Shown piece by piece: positions 1-8,135 of a stretch of 64,000 bases of DNA. The notes under the pieces are model-generated. The model saw nothing but the letters and a program-made list of their open reading frames with translations. It was not told where the DNA came from and searched no databases. Numbering within the stretch: position 1 is the first letter of the stretch; every line of letters begins with the position of its first letter. Location of the stretch: the IMG/VR virus record IMGVR_UViG_3300045283_000397, positions 1 to 64,000 of that record; one strand, given 5' to 3'. Made by a program: the position numbers and the translations under genes. This stretch comes from a virus.

Positions 1-779
1 CCCCGGCGCTGGCGGACCAGCTCGTTGCTGGGACTGGTGGCGTTTATCTGGGCGGTGGCGGCGTCGTAGGGCGCGGCGCGGCTGTGCTCCGGGCCCACCA
101 TGGCCGGGCCGCCGGGATGCTGCGGGCGCGCAGCCAGGCCCTGGACAGCGGCGATGATCATCTCGGGAGTCAGCGCGCCCGCGCCCGCGGGCTGGCTACG
201 CATGCGCTCGACCTCCGCGGTGAGGAGGTCGATCTTGTGGTTGAGGGTGCGAATTTGCGAGTCGCGATCCTCCAGCTCCTTGCGCATCTGGGCCAGGCCC
301 ACGCCCTTCTGGGCCACCTTGAGGAATTTCTCGGCCTCGTTGATCCAGCCCTGGCAGCCCATCCCGATGTTGTCGATCGCGGCGCCCGAGAGATCCACGA
401 GCTGCTCCATGGTATAGACGCCATGCGCCTTGAGAGTGCGCGCGATGCTGGGCTTCTCGGGGTAGATAAGGTCCACCGGGGTGCCGTCGGGGATATGCGT
501 CTTGTTCTGCTGGAAGGCGGCCCACTGGCGCGGCCACTGCCTCACCACATCGGCCGTCGCCGGCTTTACCACAATATTGTAGCGCTCCTCGCCCGGCTGG
601 TAGATCTTCACGAAGACCTGGTCCTCGTACACCGGGCGGTTGGCCTCGCGCGACTTGGCCGGGTTGGGCACCGAGTCGTTATAGAAGATGACCACGGGCT
701 CCTTGCCGTAGCGCGCGATGCCCACGTTGCCTTGCCAGTCGATGTTGGTGTGGCCGCTGAATTCAGTCATGTCTGCCAT
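1..779 (-). CDS. Phage protein with C-terminal helix-hairpin-helix-like part (partial, runs off window)
   Basis: This leftward ORF starts at the ATG at 777-779 and stays open to base 1, so its C-terminus is missing. The visible part is about 259 residues. It begins MADMTEF; the middle reads LKAHGVYTMEQLVDLSGAAI followed by DNIGMGCQGW, which looks like a helix-hairpin-helix segment, and then comes a heptad-like coiled stretch (MRKELEDRDSQIRTLNHKID). The tail is rich in Ala, Pro and Gly. Similar proteins are common downstream of podovirus capsid genes, but I cannot name a function. It lies 2 nt after the next upstream gene's stop, so it is probably co-transcribed with the capsid operon. Confidence 0.8.
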   Translation of the reverse strand, partial: MADMTEFSGHTNIDWQGNVGIARYGKEPVVIFYNDSVPNPAKSREANRPVYEDQVFVKIYQPGEERYNIVVKPATADVVRQWPRQWAAFQQNKTHIPDGTPVDLIYPEKPSIARTLKAHGVYTMEQLVDLSGAAIDNIGMGCQGWINEAEKFLKVAQKGVGLAQMRKELEDRDSQIRTLNHKIDLLTAEVERMRSQPAGAGALTPEMIIAAVQGLAARPQHPGGPAMVGPEHSRAAPYDAATAQINATSPSNELVRQRR

Positions 780-780
780 T

Positions 781-1137
781 TCAAGCTCCTGCCTTGTTAA
801 TGCGCACGCCGTTGGCGTCCGCGGCGCCCAGCGAGTCGCCGGGCGAGCCCTCCAAAGGGCTGTTGCCCATCTGGTTGATGTAGTCCTCGATCTGGGAGAT
901 GTTGCCTTCGATGGTGTCGAGCAGCGCGGACTTGTTGTCCAACGCCGCGCCGCCGCGTTTCTCTATGACGTCGAGGCGCGCATTGAGCTGCGCGGCGCGC
1001 GCGCCCAGCGCGGCCATAACCGCGGGCGAGCGCGCGGCCAGGCGCTTGATCTCATGGTGGTCTGCCATTCGTTGCCTCATCATGTATAGGTTGGCCTGCG
1101 CGTGGGCTATGCCCGCGAGCAAGAGATCGTGGCGCAT
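781..1137 (-). CDS. Hypothetical coiled-coil-prone protein, 118 aa
   Basis: The start was placed at the ATG at 1135-1137, 3 nt after the stop of the TPR glycosyltransferase gene; the frame is open further upstream, but that stretch overlaps the neighbour and is Arg-rich, unlike coding sequence here. The protein reads MRHDLLLAGIAHAQANLY and has a long helical segment with regular hydrophobic spacing (ALGARAAQLNARLDVIEKR, then TIEGNISQIEDYINQMG). It has no signal peptide or membrane segment. The position between a glycosyltransferase and a structural-type gene suggests virion morphogenesis or assembly, but that is inference. Confidence 0.7.
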   Translation of the reverse strand: MRHDLLLAGIAHAQANLYMMRQRMADHHEIKRLAARSPAVMAALGARAAQLNARLDVIEKRGGAALDNKSALLDTIEGNISQIEDYINQMGNSPLEGSPGDSLGAADANGVRINKAGA

Positions 1138-1139
1138 CG

Positions 1140-2570
1140 CTATTCGGCGGCTGCGAGCAACGCGGCGCCGTAGCGGCTGGCGCGCACCAGCTTTACCAGC
1201 TCGTCCTGAACTTGGTTCATCACCGAGCGCCAATCGCCCGGCTCGGGCTGGGCGAAGATGCGCATGGTGGGATACCAGGGGCTGGTCGGCGCGTTGCCCA
1301 GCCAGCGCCAGCAGCCATCGTAGCGCGAGAGCAGCCAGGTGGGCACTCCCAAGGCGCCGGCCACATGGGCCACTGCGGTGTCCACCGAGATCACGAGGTC
1401 GAGACCCGCGATCATGGCCGCGGTGTCATAGAAATCGTCCAAATCGTCGGTAGCATCGGCTATGGTCATACCCACGGGCGGGGAGCGCACCTGGGCGGCG
1501 GGCTCGCCGCCCTTCTGGAGGCTAACCCAGCTGACCGCGCGCACCTGGGCTAAGGGAGCCCAATCATTGAGATGCGTGGAGCGCCTCTGGTCGGTGGCCA
1601 CGCAGGCGGGCTGGCTCTTGCGGCTCATGCCCGCCCAGCAAGCGCCCACTCTCAGCCCCGGCGGCAGCGCCTTGATCATGTCCTGGCAGGATTCGATACG
1701 CTCCCTCGATGGAAAGACGTAGGGCACGCCCGCAGGGATGGTTTCAACGGTGGTGCCCAGTATGCGCGGACAGCTCATCACCGGCGCACAGGCAACGGTG
1801 CGCGGCGGGAGCGCCTCGCCATAGCAAACCACGCCGTCGATGCCCTTCATGGTCGCGGCCAAGCGCGCGAGCGGGGGGCGGACTTCTAAGTAAACCCGGC
1901 CGCGCCAGCGCTCCTTGGCCAGCGCGGCGTAGCGCATGAAATGGATAGCGTCGCCGTGGCCCTGCTCGGTGTAGAGCAGGAGGCCCTCGTCCGGGTCTTT
2001 GGCTTTTTCGCCCTCCCAGACGGGCAAGGGCAGGCCGCGCGGCACGAGCTGGGAGCTTTTCCAGCGCCACTCGAACTCGCGCCACCCGGCCGCGAAGTTG
2101 CCCAGCTCCAATTCCATGAAGGAGAGGTTGAGGTGGCCGTCCACGTATTCGGGATTGTGCTTTATGGCCTCGCGGTAGGCGGCGAGGGCCGGAGCCTTGC
2201 GGCCCTGGGCCTTGTGGATGTTGCCCATGTTGACGAGCGCCTCGCCGAAGCCCGGCTTGAGCTTAAGCGCAAGCCCATAGTCGCTGATGGCGTCGTCCCA
2301 CAATTGCAGGTCAGCGCGCGCCACGCCGCGATTGTTGTAGTATTCGGCGACGGGTTCCAGCGCGATGGCGCGATCGATATTAAGGACGGCGTCGAACGGG
2401 TGGCCGAGCTGGAGCAGGTAGAGCCCGCGATTGTTCCAAGCCCGCGCGTCGCGCGGGTCGGCTACCAGGCATTGGTGCAACTGGGTTATGGCAGTGGGCA
2501 AATTGCCCTGGTGGCCGTGCATCATGGCGGACTCGAAGAGCTCGGCCGAGTTATTCGCAGGCTTAGGCAT
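1140..2570 (-). CDS. TPR-glycosyltransferase fusion (GT9-like C-terminal domain)
   Basis: This 476-residue protein has two parts. Residues ~10-170 are tetratricopeptide repeats with typical spacing (AWNNRGLYLLQLG, YYNNRGVARADLQ, ALVNMGNIHKAQGR, DGHLNLSFMELELG). Residues ~190-470 resemble the glycosyltransferase domain usually attached to such TPRs, with the donor-site signature ISVDTAVAHVAGALG and then WRWLGNAPTSPWYP. Proteins of this design transfer sugars to proteins or glycans in bacteria. SD GGGAGG precedes the ATG by 3 nt. It sits downstream of a strong terminator hairpin and is one of at least three sugar transferases in the late operon, so I infer a role in glycosylating virion or host surface structures. 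The donor and acceptor are unknown. Confidence 0.88.
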   Translation of the reverse strand: MPKPANNSAELFESAMMHGHQGNLPTAITQLHQCLVADPRDARAWNNRGLYLLQLGHPFDAVLNIDRAIALEPVAEYYNNRGVARADLQLWDDAISDYGLALKLKPGFGEALVNMGNIHKAQGRKAPALAAYREAIKHNPEYVDGHLNLSFMELELGNFAAGWREFEWRWKSSQLVPRGLPLPVWEGEKAKDPDEGLLLYTEQGHGDAIHFMRYAALAKERWRGRVYLEVRPPLARLAATMKGIDGVVCYGEALPPRTVACAPVMSCPRILGTTVETIPAGVPYVFPSRERIESCQDMIKALPPGLRVGACWAGMSRKSQPACVATDQRRSTHLNDWAPLAQVRAVSWVSLQKGGEPAAQVRSPPVGMTIADATDDLDDFYDTAAMIAGLDLVISVDTAVAHVAGALGVPTWLLSRYDGCWRWLGNAPTSPWYPTMRIFAQPEPGDWRSVMNQVQDELVKLVRASRYGAALLAAAE

Positions 2571-2587
2571 GGTTCCTCCCTGTGGTG

Positions 2588-2617
2588 AAAAAGGGCGGCG
2601 GGCCTAGGGCCCGCCGC
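2588..2617 (-). terminator. Rho-independent terminator
   Basis: A perfect 10-bp GC stem (2595-2604 with 2608-2617) encloses a 3-nt loop. On the minus strand it is followed by CC and then five T residues (2592-2588). It lies between the end of the structural gene at 2635-3201 and the TPR-glycosyltransferase, so it would end or attenuate the leftward transcript. It is the clearest intrinsic terminator in the window. Confidence 0.85.
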
Positions 2618-2634
2618 TAAGTTGCGGGACTACG

Positions 2635-3201
2635 TTAGTCGAGCGCGCCCGCCAGGGGATAGTTGAGGATAGCATTGAATCGCGACCCAGCCGTGAAGGC
2701 GGACTGGGAGAACACGATGCCAGCCACGATGCCCGAGGTGCCCGCGCCGCCCGTGGCGCCCAGGCCGCCGGTGGTGGTGGACGAGTGCAACGTGGCATTG
2801 GCGGCCACCGAGAGGCCCACGAGTACCAGCGGCGCGTTGCCGGCGCGCTGGACCCAGAAGTAGGAGCCGGTCTGGGTGCCCGAGGGCGCCGGGACGAACA
2901 TCGAGCCGTTGGAGCCGCCCACCACGCCGAGCAGCTGGCCAAAGCCCGCGCGCACGAGGGTGTTGGTAATCGGCGCCACCGACCACGAGCCGGGCGTGCC
3001 CGCGATGATGACCACGTTACCGAAGCCGATGGTCACCGAGGCCGTGCAGTAGACCCACTCCGAGCCATCCGTGCCCCAGGCGAGCTCCCCAGCGAGAAAC
3101 GGAGGGGCAGGGTATTCGGGCGCGGACTTGACATCGAGCAGGAAGACCGAGTTGATGTCGATGCCTTCCTGCGAGGTAGTGCTGTAGATTGCGGCGGCCA
3201 T
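2635..3201 (-). CDS. Putative virion structural protein, 188 aa
   Basis: The start is firm: SD AAAGGAGG lies 8 nt before the ATG at 3199-3201. The protein (MAAAIYSTTSQEGIDINSVF) is rich in Gly, Ser, Thr, Val and Ala, with alternating hydrophobic residues typical of beta-structured head-decoration or tail proteins. It has no signal peptide. The C-terminus reads FNAILNYPLAGALD. It is the last gene before the terminator at 2588-2617. A function beyond a probable virion component cannot be read from the sequence. Confidence 0.75.
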   Translation of the reverse strand: MAAAIYSTTSQEGIDINSVFLLDVKSAPEYPAPPFLAGELAWGTDGSEWVYCTASVTIGFGNVVIIAGTPGSWSVAPITNTLVRAGFGQLLGVVGGSNGSMFVPAPSGTQTGSYFWVQRAGNAPLVLVGLSVAANATLHSSTTTGGLGATGGAGTSGIVAGIVFSQSAFTAGSRFNAILNYPLAGALD

Positions 3202-3348
3202 TGGCCACCTCCTTTATAGTCGGGTTAAGGGTAAGCGGTGCAGTGGAGGTGCCGCCGCCCATTGGTTTGGGCAGCCGCGCCTTACCGCCGCGCTATCGGC
3301 CGGGGGGATTGGTTTCCCCTAAGACCGGCCTGCGCGGCGAGAAGCTCT

Positions 3349-4065
3349 CTAGGTCAGCGCGAGTTGCTCGCCCAGTTGGGCCAGCAGTCGCTGGTCGTCC
3401 GGCGTGGCGGTGCGCCGCACGTGGTCGCTCTTAAGCGCGAGCTCGACGCGGCGCGCAAGCGGCGCGCCACGGTAAGCGCGCGGCCAATTGCGCATGGCGT
3501 GGAAGCCGAAGGTCGCGTGGCGCACGGGGATGCACTCGTAGGCGAAGCGCGCGGCTAGGGCCTCGGGAGCCCAGCGGAAACCGCTCGCTTCCAATGCTCT
3601 CCGGTAACCGCGGCAGAGCGTCTCGTCCTCCGGCGTTATGACCGGGAGGCGCTTCTCCCACAGATACTTCATGAGCCGCGCGGAGCGCAGGCTAAAGCCG
3701 CCGTTGCCCACGTTGCGCCCGTCGCCATACCACCAGGGCGCCCCGATGTAGTCGTAGGCGAGGAAGTCATCGGTCCATTGGCGCGGGTTGAGCACGCCCG
3801 CATCCCAATGGAGATTGAGCACATGGCTGGTCTCGATGTAAATGGGCGCCACGCGCCAGAGCAGCTCCTCGGGGCCCACCTTCTTGGCATCCATCCAGGG
3901 CACGTAGCGATGGCGCGCGCCCGAGCCGGCCAGCAAATCCTCGTTGGAGAACAGCAGCACCTGGCCGAATTCGATCTGCGCGAGGGCATCATCCAGTGCC
4001 AGGCGCATGAGGCCGGGGTTGATGTTGTCGGCCGCGAGCAGGGTGACTTGGGGCAGCCTAAGCAT
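3349..4065 (-). CDS. DUF5672-like glycosyltransferase
   Basis: The start was placed at the ATG at 4063-4065 (MLRLPQVTLLAADNIN), which overlaps the stop of the upstream gene by 8 nt; the longer frame adds nine poorly supported residues. The protein has the pattern of DUF5672 (putative glycosyltransferases): VLNLHWDAGVLNPRQW, then DDFLAYDYIGAPWW, then VGNGGFSLRSARLM. The DYIGAPW and NGGFSLR motifs are the family hallmarks. It is about 238 residues, near the family's usual size. It sits next to UDP-galactopyranose mutase, so galactofuranose transfer is an attractive but unproven role. Confidence 0.82.
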   Translation of the reverse strand: MLRLPQVTLLAADNINPGLMRLALDDALAQIEFGQVLLFSNEDLLAGSGARHRYVPWMDAKKVGPEELLWRVAPIYIETSHVLNLHWDAGVLNPRQWTDDFLAYDYIGAPWWYGDGRNVGNGGFSLRSARLMKYLWEKRLPVITPEDETLCRGYRRALEASGFRWAPEALAARFAYECIPVRHATFGFHAMRNWPRAYRGAPLARRVELALKSDHVRRTATPDDQRLLAQLGEQLALT

Positions 4066-4420
4066 CAGTACCACGCGGTTGCTGATTCTCAAAATCGTTA
4101 ATGTTTATTTCGCACAAAAACTTTTCAGCCGGCGGCGCCCCGTTTAACGAAAGCAGTCCATCCAGGCGCGTATAATTATCCCAATGCTCCCCCTCAGATG
4201 ATAATATGTATTGCTGGCCATGTAAGCCGTCTAAGGTTGCCGGCCCTCCGACAGCACTTGACCAATAGATGCCCCGGCGTGGGCTCAAATAAATATAATA
4301 GCAATCAACCGCCGTTTCGCCATACCCAATAAGCCGAACAGCGTCCCATCCGTCGAGCACAACCTTATTAAAGTAGCGCTGACAAAAGCCATATATCTGT
4401 GGGTGTCCTGGATTTATCAT
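4058..4420 (-). CDS. Hypothetical protein, 120 aa
   Basis: The start was chosen at the ATG at 4418-4420, which overlaps the UDP-galactopyranose mutase stop as ATGA. The protein (MINPGHPQIYGFCQRYFNKV) is aromatic-rich and soluble, with no recognised motif. Base composition is noticeably more AT-rich than its neighbours, hinting at separate acquisition. Its position between mutase and DUF5672 glycosyltransferase suggests it belongs to the sugar cluster. Confidence 0.68.
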   Translation of the reverse strand: MINPGHPQIYGFCQRYFNKVVLDGWDAVRLIGYGETAVDCYYIYLSPRRGIYWSSAVGGPATLDGLHGQQYILSSEGEHWDNYTRLDGLLSLNGAPPAEKFLCEININDFENQQPRGTDA

Positions 4421-5583
4421 ATGGTGCGCCACTTGGCGAGCGGCACCGCGTGGTCCTGGCCGCCCTGGGTGAGCTCCTCGCGCATCTGCATCGCTTGCTC
4501 GATGCAGTCGTCCATGTCGAGGCCGTAGCGATAGCTGCCGGCGCGCCCGATGCTATAGACGCCCGGCGGCATCATCGCGTGATAGGCGGCGGCGCGGTGC
4601 TGCTCGGACTTGAAGGGCATCGGATAGTGCTTACCGTTTCGGCTGGGTATTTCAAGGCCAAGCAAGGTGGTCGGGGACTGATGGCGCGTAAACTTCTTGT
4701 ATTCGACCACGCGCGTGAACTGCTCGCTATTGGCGTAGTAGAGCATAAAGGTATTGGCCGGGAGGGCATGCTCCACCGGCAATACGATGCGGTGGAAATC
4801 GCGGCCCATAAACGGTAACTCGCCTTGGATTTTACTAATGAAAAAGTCATCCGGGGCAATCGTATTTACAATTAAATCAAATATATGCCACCCTCCACCT
4901 ACGAAAAACTGCTTCTTTCTTAAATCCATGGATCCGATTTTAGTTTTGAGCAGCACCTTGGCCGATTGCGTAGCGATGGCGAAGTAGTCGTCGTAGCCGT
5001 TGGCGGCATAGGGGTAGCCAGAGAGTGCGTTGTCCCAGGCTCGGCGCGGACCGGACTTGAGCGCCACGCCCTTCGGGCTCCAGCCGAAGTCGTCTATCTC
5101 GCGGTTGTCCGCGACGGCCCACATCTTCTTGTTGTAGCCATCGACCATCTTGGAATAGAGCGTACGCCCCACGTATCTAATCCAATATTCCTCCAGATTT
5201 TGGGGCGAACATATAACCTGAGAACCTGCCTCAAATAATTCCTGTTCAATTTTCATCGCATCAGGCATCCGCTCGATGTCGGCGGTATTGATGGGGTAGG
5301 AGTAGAAGGCGTTGTCGCGCTCGACGTAGGTGTAGAATTCATGCTCCGGGATTGGCCGAAGAGGGATGAGGCCATCCATGTAGGCCCAGACGGCCGCGTT
5401 CTGAGTGAGAAAGTGGCGCGGGCCGAAGGTGTGCGGGTGGCCGCCCCACCACATGGTGCGCACCCCGGCGCCCAGGACCGGGGTGGATTCGACGATCGTG
5501 ACGTCCCAGCCCTGCATGAGGTGCAGCTGGTGGGCCGCGGCGCAGCCCGCGAAGCCGCCGCCGATTATGAGCGCGCGCTTCAC
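4417..5583 (-). CDS. glf: UDP-galactopyranose mutase-like flavoprotein
   Basis: UDP-galactopyranose mutase converts UDP-galactopyranose to UDP-galactofuranose using reduced FAD. This 388-residue protein starts with a dinucleotide-binding fold, ALIIGGGFAGCAAAHQL, and continues with family-like GPRHFLTQNAAVWAYM, YNKKMWAV and a C-terminal FAD-contact segment YSIGRAGSYRYGLDMDDCI. The length matches bacterial Glf (about 370-400). It overlaps the upstream ORF by 4 nt and the downstream one by 4 nt. Phage-encoded Glf beside glycosyltransferases implies that the phage makes its own galactofuranose donor, presumably for glycan decoration. Confidence 0.88.
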   Translation of the reverse strand: MKRALIIGGGFAGCAAAHQLHLMQGWDVTIVESTPVLGAGVRTMWWGGHPHTFGPRHFLTQNAAVWAYMDGLIPLRPIPEHEFYTYVERDNAFYSYPINTADIERMPDAMKIEQELFEAGSQVICSPQNLEEYWIRYVGRTLYSKMVDGYNKKMWAVADNREIDDFGWSPKGVALKSGPRRAWDNALSGYPYAANGYDDYFAIATQSAKVLLKTKIGSMDLRKKQFFVGGGWHIFDLIVNTIAPDDFFISKIQGELPFMGRDFHRIVLPVEHALPANTFMLYYANSEQFTRVVEYKKFTRHQSPTTLLGLEIPSRNGKHYPMPFKSEQHRAAAYHAMMPPGVYSIGRAGSYRYGLDMDDCIEQAMQMREELTQGGQDHAVPLAKWRTI

Positions 5584-5879
5584 GATATCGCCCTTGGATA
5601 AAAGGGAGAATCTTTATGGCGCAAGATATGCGGCTTCAATTCCAGAAACAATTCATCTGAAAGATGAATTGGAGAATGATATCGCGCGCGATTAGCGCTA
5701 ATGCTCTCCGTCTGGCGCACGACTTGATTGGACCACCACCAATTTTCCTTAGTCTCACACTGCCAGCAACCCCAATTTATAGGCACCTCGAATGACTCCC
5801 GCACCCAAAGGTAATGGGCTTCCGCAAGACCAAGCGGGGTTTGCAAATAAATAAAAGGTTCTAAAACAGTAATACTCAT
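5580..5879 (-). CDS. Hypothetical protein, 99 aa
   Basis: The start is the ATG at 5877-5879 (MSITVLEPFIYLQTPLGLAE), overlapping the methyltransferase stop as ATGA. The protein carries WGCWQCETKENWWW, then IHLSDELFLELKPHIL and RHKDSPFYPRAIS. No catalytic motif was recognised. It is embedded in the sugar gene cluster. Confidence 0.72.
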   Translation of the reverse strand: MSITVLEPFIYLQTPLGLAEAHYLWVRESFEVPINWGCWQCETKENWWWSNQVVRQTESISANRARYHSPIHLSDELFLELKPHILRHKDSPFYPRAIS

Positions 5880-6808
5880 CCGTAGTGGCCCTTCCCGTAC
5901 AGCATCTGCCACCAGCGCTCGTCGGCGCTGGCCGGGGGGTCGAGCTGGGCGGCTTGCCAGGCCTGGACCTCGGCCAGGGTGACGGTTAGGTCCGGGGGGC
6001 GGGCGGAGCCGTCGATAGCCTGGGGCGTTACGGCGTAGCGGCGCAAAGTGGCTTGAACGGTGTCAGAGCCGTTTAGGGCCTCGGAGCCCCAGCCCTCGAT
6101 AAGCAGCGGGGCGCCCCAGATAGAGGCCAGGCGCATGAGATAGGCGGCGGCGTCGCGGTGCATCTCGCAGATGACGTGGTTGGCGGCCACCAACTCCACC
6201 GGGAGCGCTTCGAGTGGTGCGGTGTCGATGCGGTAGAAGTGCCACCAGGGCACATGGACCACCCGGCCGGTGTGGTCGGCGCCATTAGCGCCGGGCTGGG
6301 CCATCTCGACAAAGCGCTCGCCAAGCAAGGCCTCGTAGAGGCGGTTCTGCCACAGATAGAAGGCCTGGGCGTTCTCCACCGCATAGACCACGTAGCCGGC
6401 GAGGCCGAGTAGCGCGGTTAGGTAGCCGGAGCCCGGGCCGATCTCCACGATAAGGGCCGGGGGCGCGGCGCGCGCGCGTATGGCGCGGAAGGCGATGGTG
6501 GCGCGGGCCAGCGCGCCGCGCGGCGTAACCGGGTGGCCATTGGTTAGGCTGCGGGCAGCGCGCGATATCTGGCGCCACCAATCCCACTCCTCCTGGGTGA
6601 GACCGCCGAGCTTCTCGTTGAAGTCGTCATCGAAGCGGCCCTCATGCATCGCATCGGCCCAGCGCCATAAAGCGCCCGAGCTAGCGGCTCGAGCGGGGTA
6701 GCCAATGGCGTTGAACAGCGCCGGGCGGCAGGCCTGGATAAGCCGGTTGGGCAATCCCTGCTCGGCCAGCAACTCGGCACGGTCGTAGGCGGCGGGGGTA
6801 AGCGTCAT
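5876..6808 (-). CDS. Putative SAM-dependent methyltransferase (sugar O-methyltransferase-like)
   Basis: The start is the ATG at 6806-6808 (MTLTPAAYDRAELLAEQGLP), overlapping the upstream stop as ATGA. Of 310 residues, motif I of class I methyltransferases is clear at about residue 120, ALIVEIGPGSGYLTALLGLA, followed by the acidic VYAVENAQAFYLW and a central VAANHVICEMHRDAAAY. The C-terminus reads WWQMLYGKGHYG. Context among glycosyltransferases, mutase and epimerase points to a sugar or glycan substrate rather than DNA, but the substrate is inference. Confidence 0.72.
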   Translation of the reverse strand: MTLTPAAYDRAELLAEQGLPNRLIQACRPALFNAIGYPARAASSGALWRWADAMHEGRFDDDFNEKLGGLTQEEWDWWRQISRAARSLTNGHPVTPRGALARATIAFRAIRARAAPPALIVEIGPGSGYLTALLGLAGYVVYAVENAQAFYLWQNRLYEALLGERFVEMAQPGANGADHTGRVVHVPWWHFYRIDTAPLEALPVELVAANHVICEMHRDAAAYLMRLASIWGAPLLIEGWGSEALNGSDTVQATLRRYAVTPQAIDGSARPPDLTVTLAEVQAWQAAQLDPPASADERWWQMLYGKGHYG

Positions 6809-7344
6809 AGCGGCGGTATCCAAATAATTTGGGTCCCAGCATATTTACCCACCTCCCAGATAAACCAGGAATAGGACGTGGTACCGCTGCCAGCGTCGCC
6901 TTGATTGCCGTTCTTATAGATCGAAAGGCGCTGGGCGAATACCAGCACCCTAGCCGGGGGGCGGTCGCAGTAGAATTTGTTGTAGCGCCGTTTGCTCTCC
7001 AAAAAGGCCGTGCGTAATAGCAAGCAGACCTTGCCAGAAGCTAACGAAAGAGCGTGCTCCAGGATATCTTCGGCGATCCCGAACGGGGGGTTAGTGACAA
7101 TGTTGTCCTGGGGCGCGGTGATGTCGAAGAAATCGCGCCGTTCGCCGAAGCCTCGATCATATTTATCCGAAGCTTCCACCCAATAGCCATATTCTCTCAG
7201 CACCTTAACCATGCTGCCATCGCCACAGCAAGGTTCTAAAATAGACCCCTCAAATTTTTCATGGACCAGTAGTGCCTGAGTACCCCAACGCGGCGTTGGA
7301 TAAAAATCTGGGCCCGATTCGGCCAAGCGCCTATACGTGGCCAT
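6805..7344 (-). CDS. N6-adenine-type DNA methyltransferase-like protein
   Basis: The start is the ATG at 7342-7344 (MATYRRLAESG). The 179-residue protein has the arrangement of small phage DNA methylases: DFYPTPRWGTQALL, then SAM-binding ILEPCCGDGSMVKVLREYG, then catalytic NPPF in VTNPPFGIAEDILEHAL. NPPF/Y is motif IV of amino-methyltransferases acting on adenine or cytosine in DNA. It could protect phage DNA from restriction. An RNA or protein substrate cannot be excluded. It lies between the WbuC cupin and the sugar methyltransferase. Confidence 0.78.
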   Translation of the reverse strand: MATYRRLAESGPDFYPTPRWGTQALLVHEKFEGSILEPCCGDGSMVKVLREYGYWVEASDKYDRGFGERRDFFDITAPQDNIVTNPPFGIAEDILEHALSLASGKVCLLLRTAFLESKRRYNKFYCDRPPARVLVFAQRLSIYKNGNQGDAGSGTTSYSWFIWEVGKYAGTQIIWIPPL

Positions 7345-7348
7345 ACGT

Positions 7349-7819
7349 TCAATTCCCCAACTGAGCGGCAAGAAGCCTAATGTATTCCTGCTGGACCGCC
7401 GGGGCGTCATCCCGGCATGGCGCCCATGGCGCGAATTCGCGGTCGGCCTCGCCCAGGAAGGGCCCGGGCTTGCTTTCGTGGTAGACCACCAGCTTGGAAA
7501 CCGGCGTGGTCAGATGCCAGGCGCCCGCGGGGATGAGGGTAAGGAACGGGTCGGCGTGGTGGGCAAGCACCATCTGGTCGATGACCTGGCCGCTATCGTC
7601 AAAGACGAAGACCGCGAGGTCGCCCCTTATGATGTGGAGGCCTTCCGCCTTTGCCGGGGTGTTGTGGCGGTGCGGTGGAAAATAGGATCCGCGGTGCTCG
7701 CACACCACCATGGAATGGTAGAGGGCCTCGGGCCCAGAGTGCAGGCAGATGCGCTGGTTCTGCCTGGTCTTCTGGGCGGCGAAGACCAGCTTGTTAACGG
7801 CGGCTTTGTCGACGTTCAC
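7349..7819 (-). CDS. WbuC-family cupin
   Basis: The protein starts with GTG at 7817-7819, which overlaps the stop of the 56-aa gene as GTGA. The 156-residue product has a cupin core: FPPHRHNTPAKAEGLHIIRG, FVFDDSG, and IPAGAWHLTTP. The His residues of PHRH and AWH are candidate metal ligands. The PHRH...E...G pattern and the N-terminal region resemble the WbuC cupins encoded in O-antigen clusters. Their exact reaction is not well defined; a role in nucleotide-sugar processing is likely. It is co-located with Glf, epimerase and transferases. Confidence 0.8.
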   Translation of the reverse strand: MNVDKAAVNKLVFAAQKTRQNQRICLHSGPEALYHSMVVCEHRGSYFPPHRHNTPAKAEGLHIIRGDLAVFVFDDSGQVIDQMVLAHHADPFLTLIPAGAWHLTTPVSKLVVYHESKPGPFLGEADREFAPWAPCRDDAPAVQQEYIRLLAAQLGN

Positions 7820-7986
7820 TTTTCGTCTTCCTTATACACCGCATAGACATATTTCCAGGCTTCATGTGCTGCGCACATATTATAATACGCCACGTCCTCA
7901 TTGTCGTCATCTTTAAGAAATAAATTAACTGCCTTACTGAAATCGTAAGAATATTTAACTAATAAACCTTCAAGATCAGCTTTCAT
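7816..7986 (-). CDS. Small hypothetical acidic protein, 56 aa
   Basis: ATG at 7984-7986, TGA at 7816-7818. The product begins MKADLEGLLVKYSYDF and ends VYAVYKEDEK; it is acidic and helical. It is linked by overlap to the WbuC gene downstream. The stretch 7,816-8,130 is clearly more AT-rich than the surroundings. Confidence 0.6.
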   Translation of the reverse strand: MKADLEGLLVKYSYDFSKAVNLFLKDDDNEDVAYYNMCAAHEAWKYVYAVYKEDEK

Positions 7987-8072
7987 GGATGCCCACCATG
8001 GCTATCGTCTAGAAAGATACCGTAAAAACAATAGCCCATACAAATCAAGCCCATTGTAGTTAATAAACCCAT
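7983..8072 (-). CDS. Tiny membrane peptide candidate, 29 aa
   Basis: ATG at 8070-8072; its TGA overlaps the start of the 56-aa gene as ATGA. The peptide MGLLTTMGLICMGYCFYGIF is strongly hydrophobic, a single possible membrane span. GTAGGA lies just upstream as a weak SD. It overlaps the alternative 42-aa ORF at 8002-8130 in another frame, and only one may be real. Confidence 0.35.
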   Translation of the reverse strand: MGLLTTMGLICMGYCFYGIFLDDSHGGHP

Positions 8073-8130
8073 TCCTACGTAACCAATGATTGAAAAAGTT
8101 TGTCCACACATCTTCAATAACCTTTAGCAT
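8002..8130 (-). CDS. Alternative small ORF, 42 aa
   Basis: ATG at 8128-8130, TAG at 8002-8004; the product begins MLKVIEDVWTNFFNHWLRRN. It starts 5 nt after the epimerase stop, which fits the packing of this operon. It overlaps the 29-aa frame at 7983-8072. No function can be assigned. Confidence 0.4.
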   Translation of the reverse strand: MLKVIEDVWTNFFNHWLRRNGFINYNGLDLYGLLFLRYLSRR

Positions 8131-8135
8131 AGGTA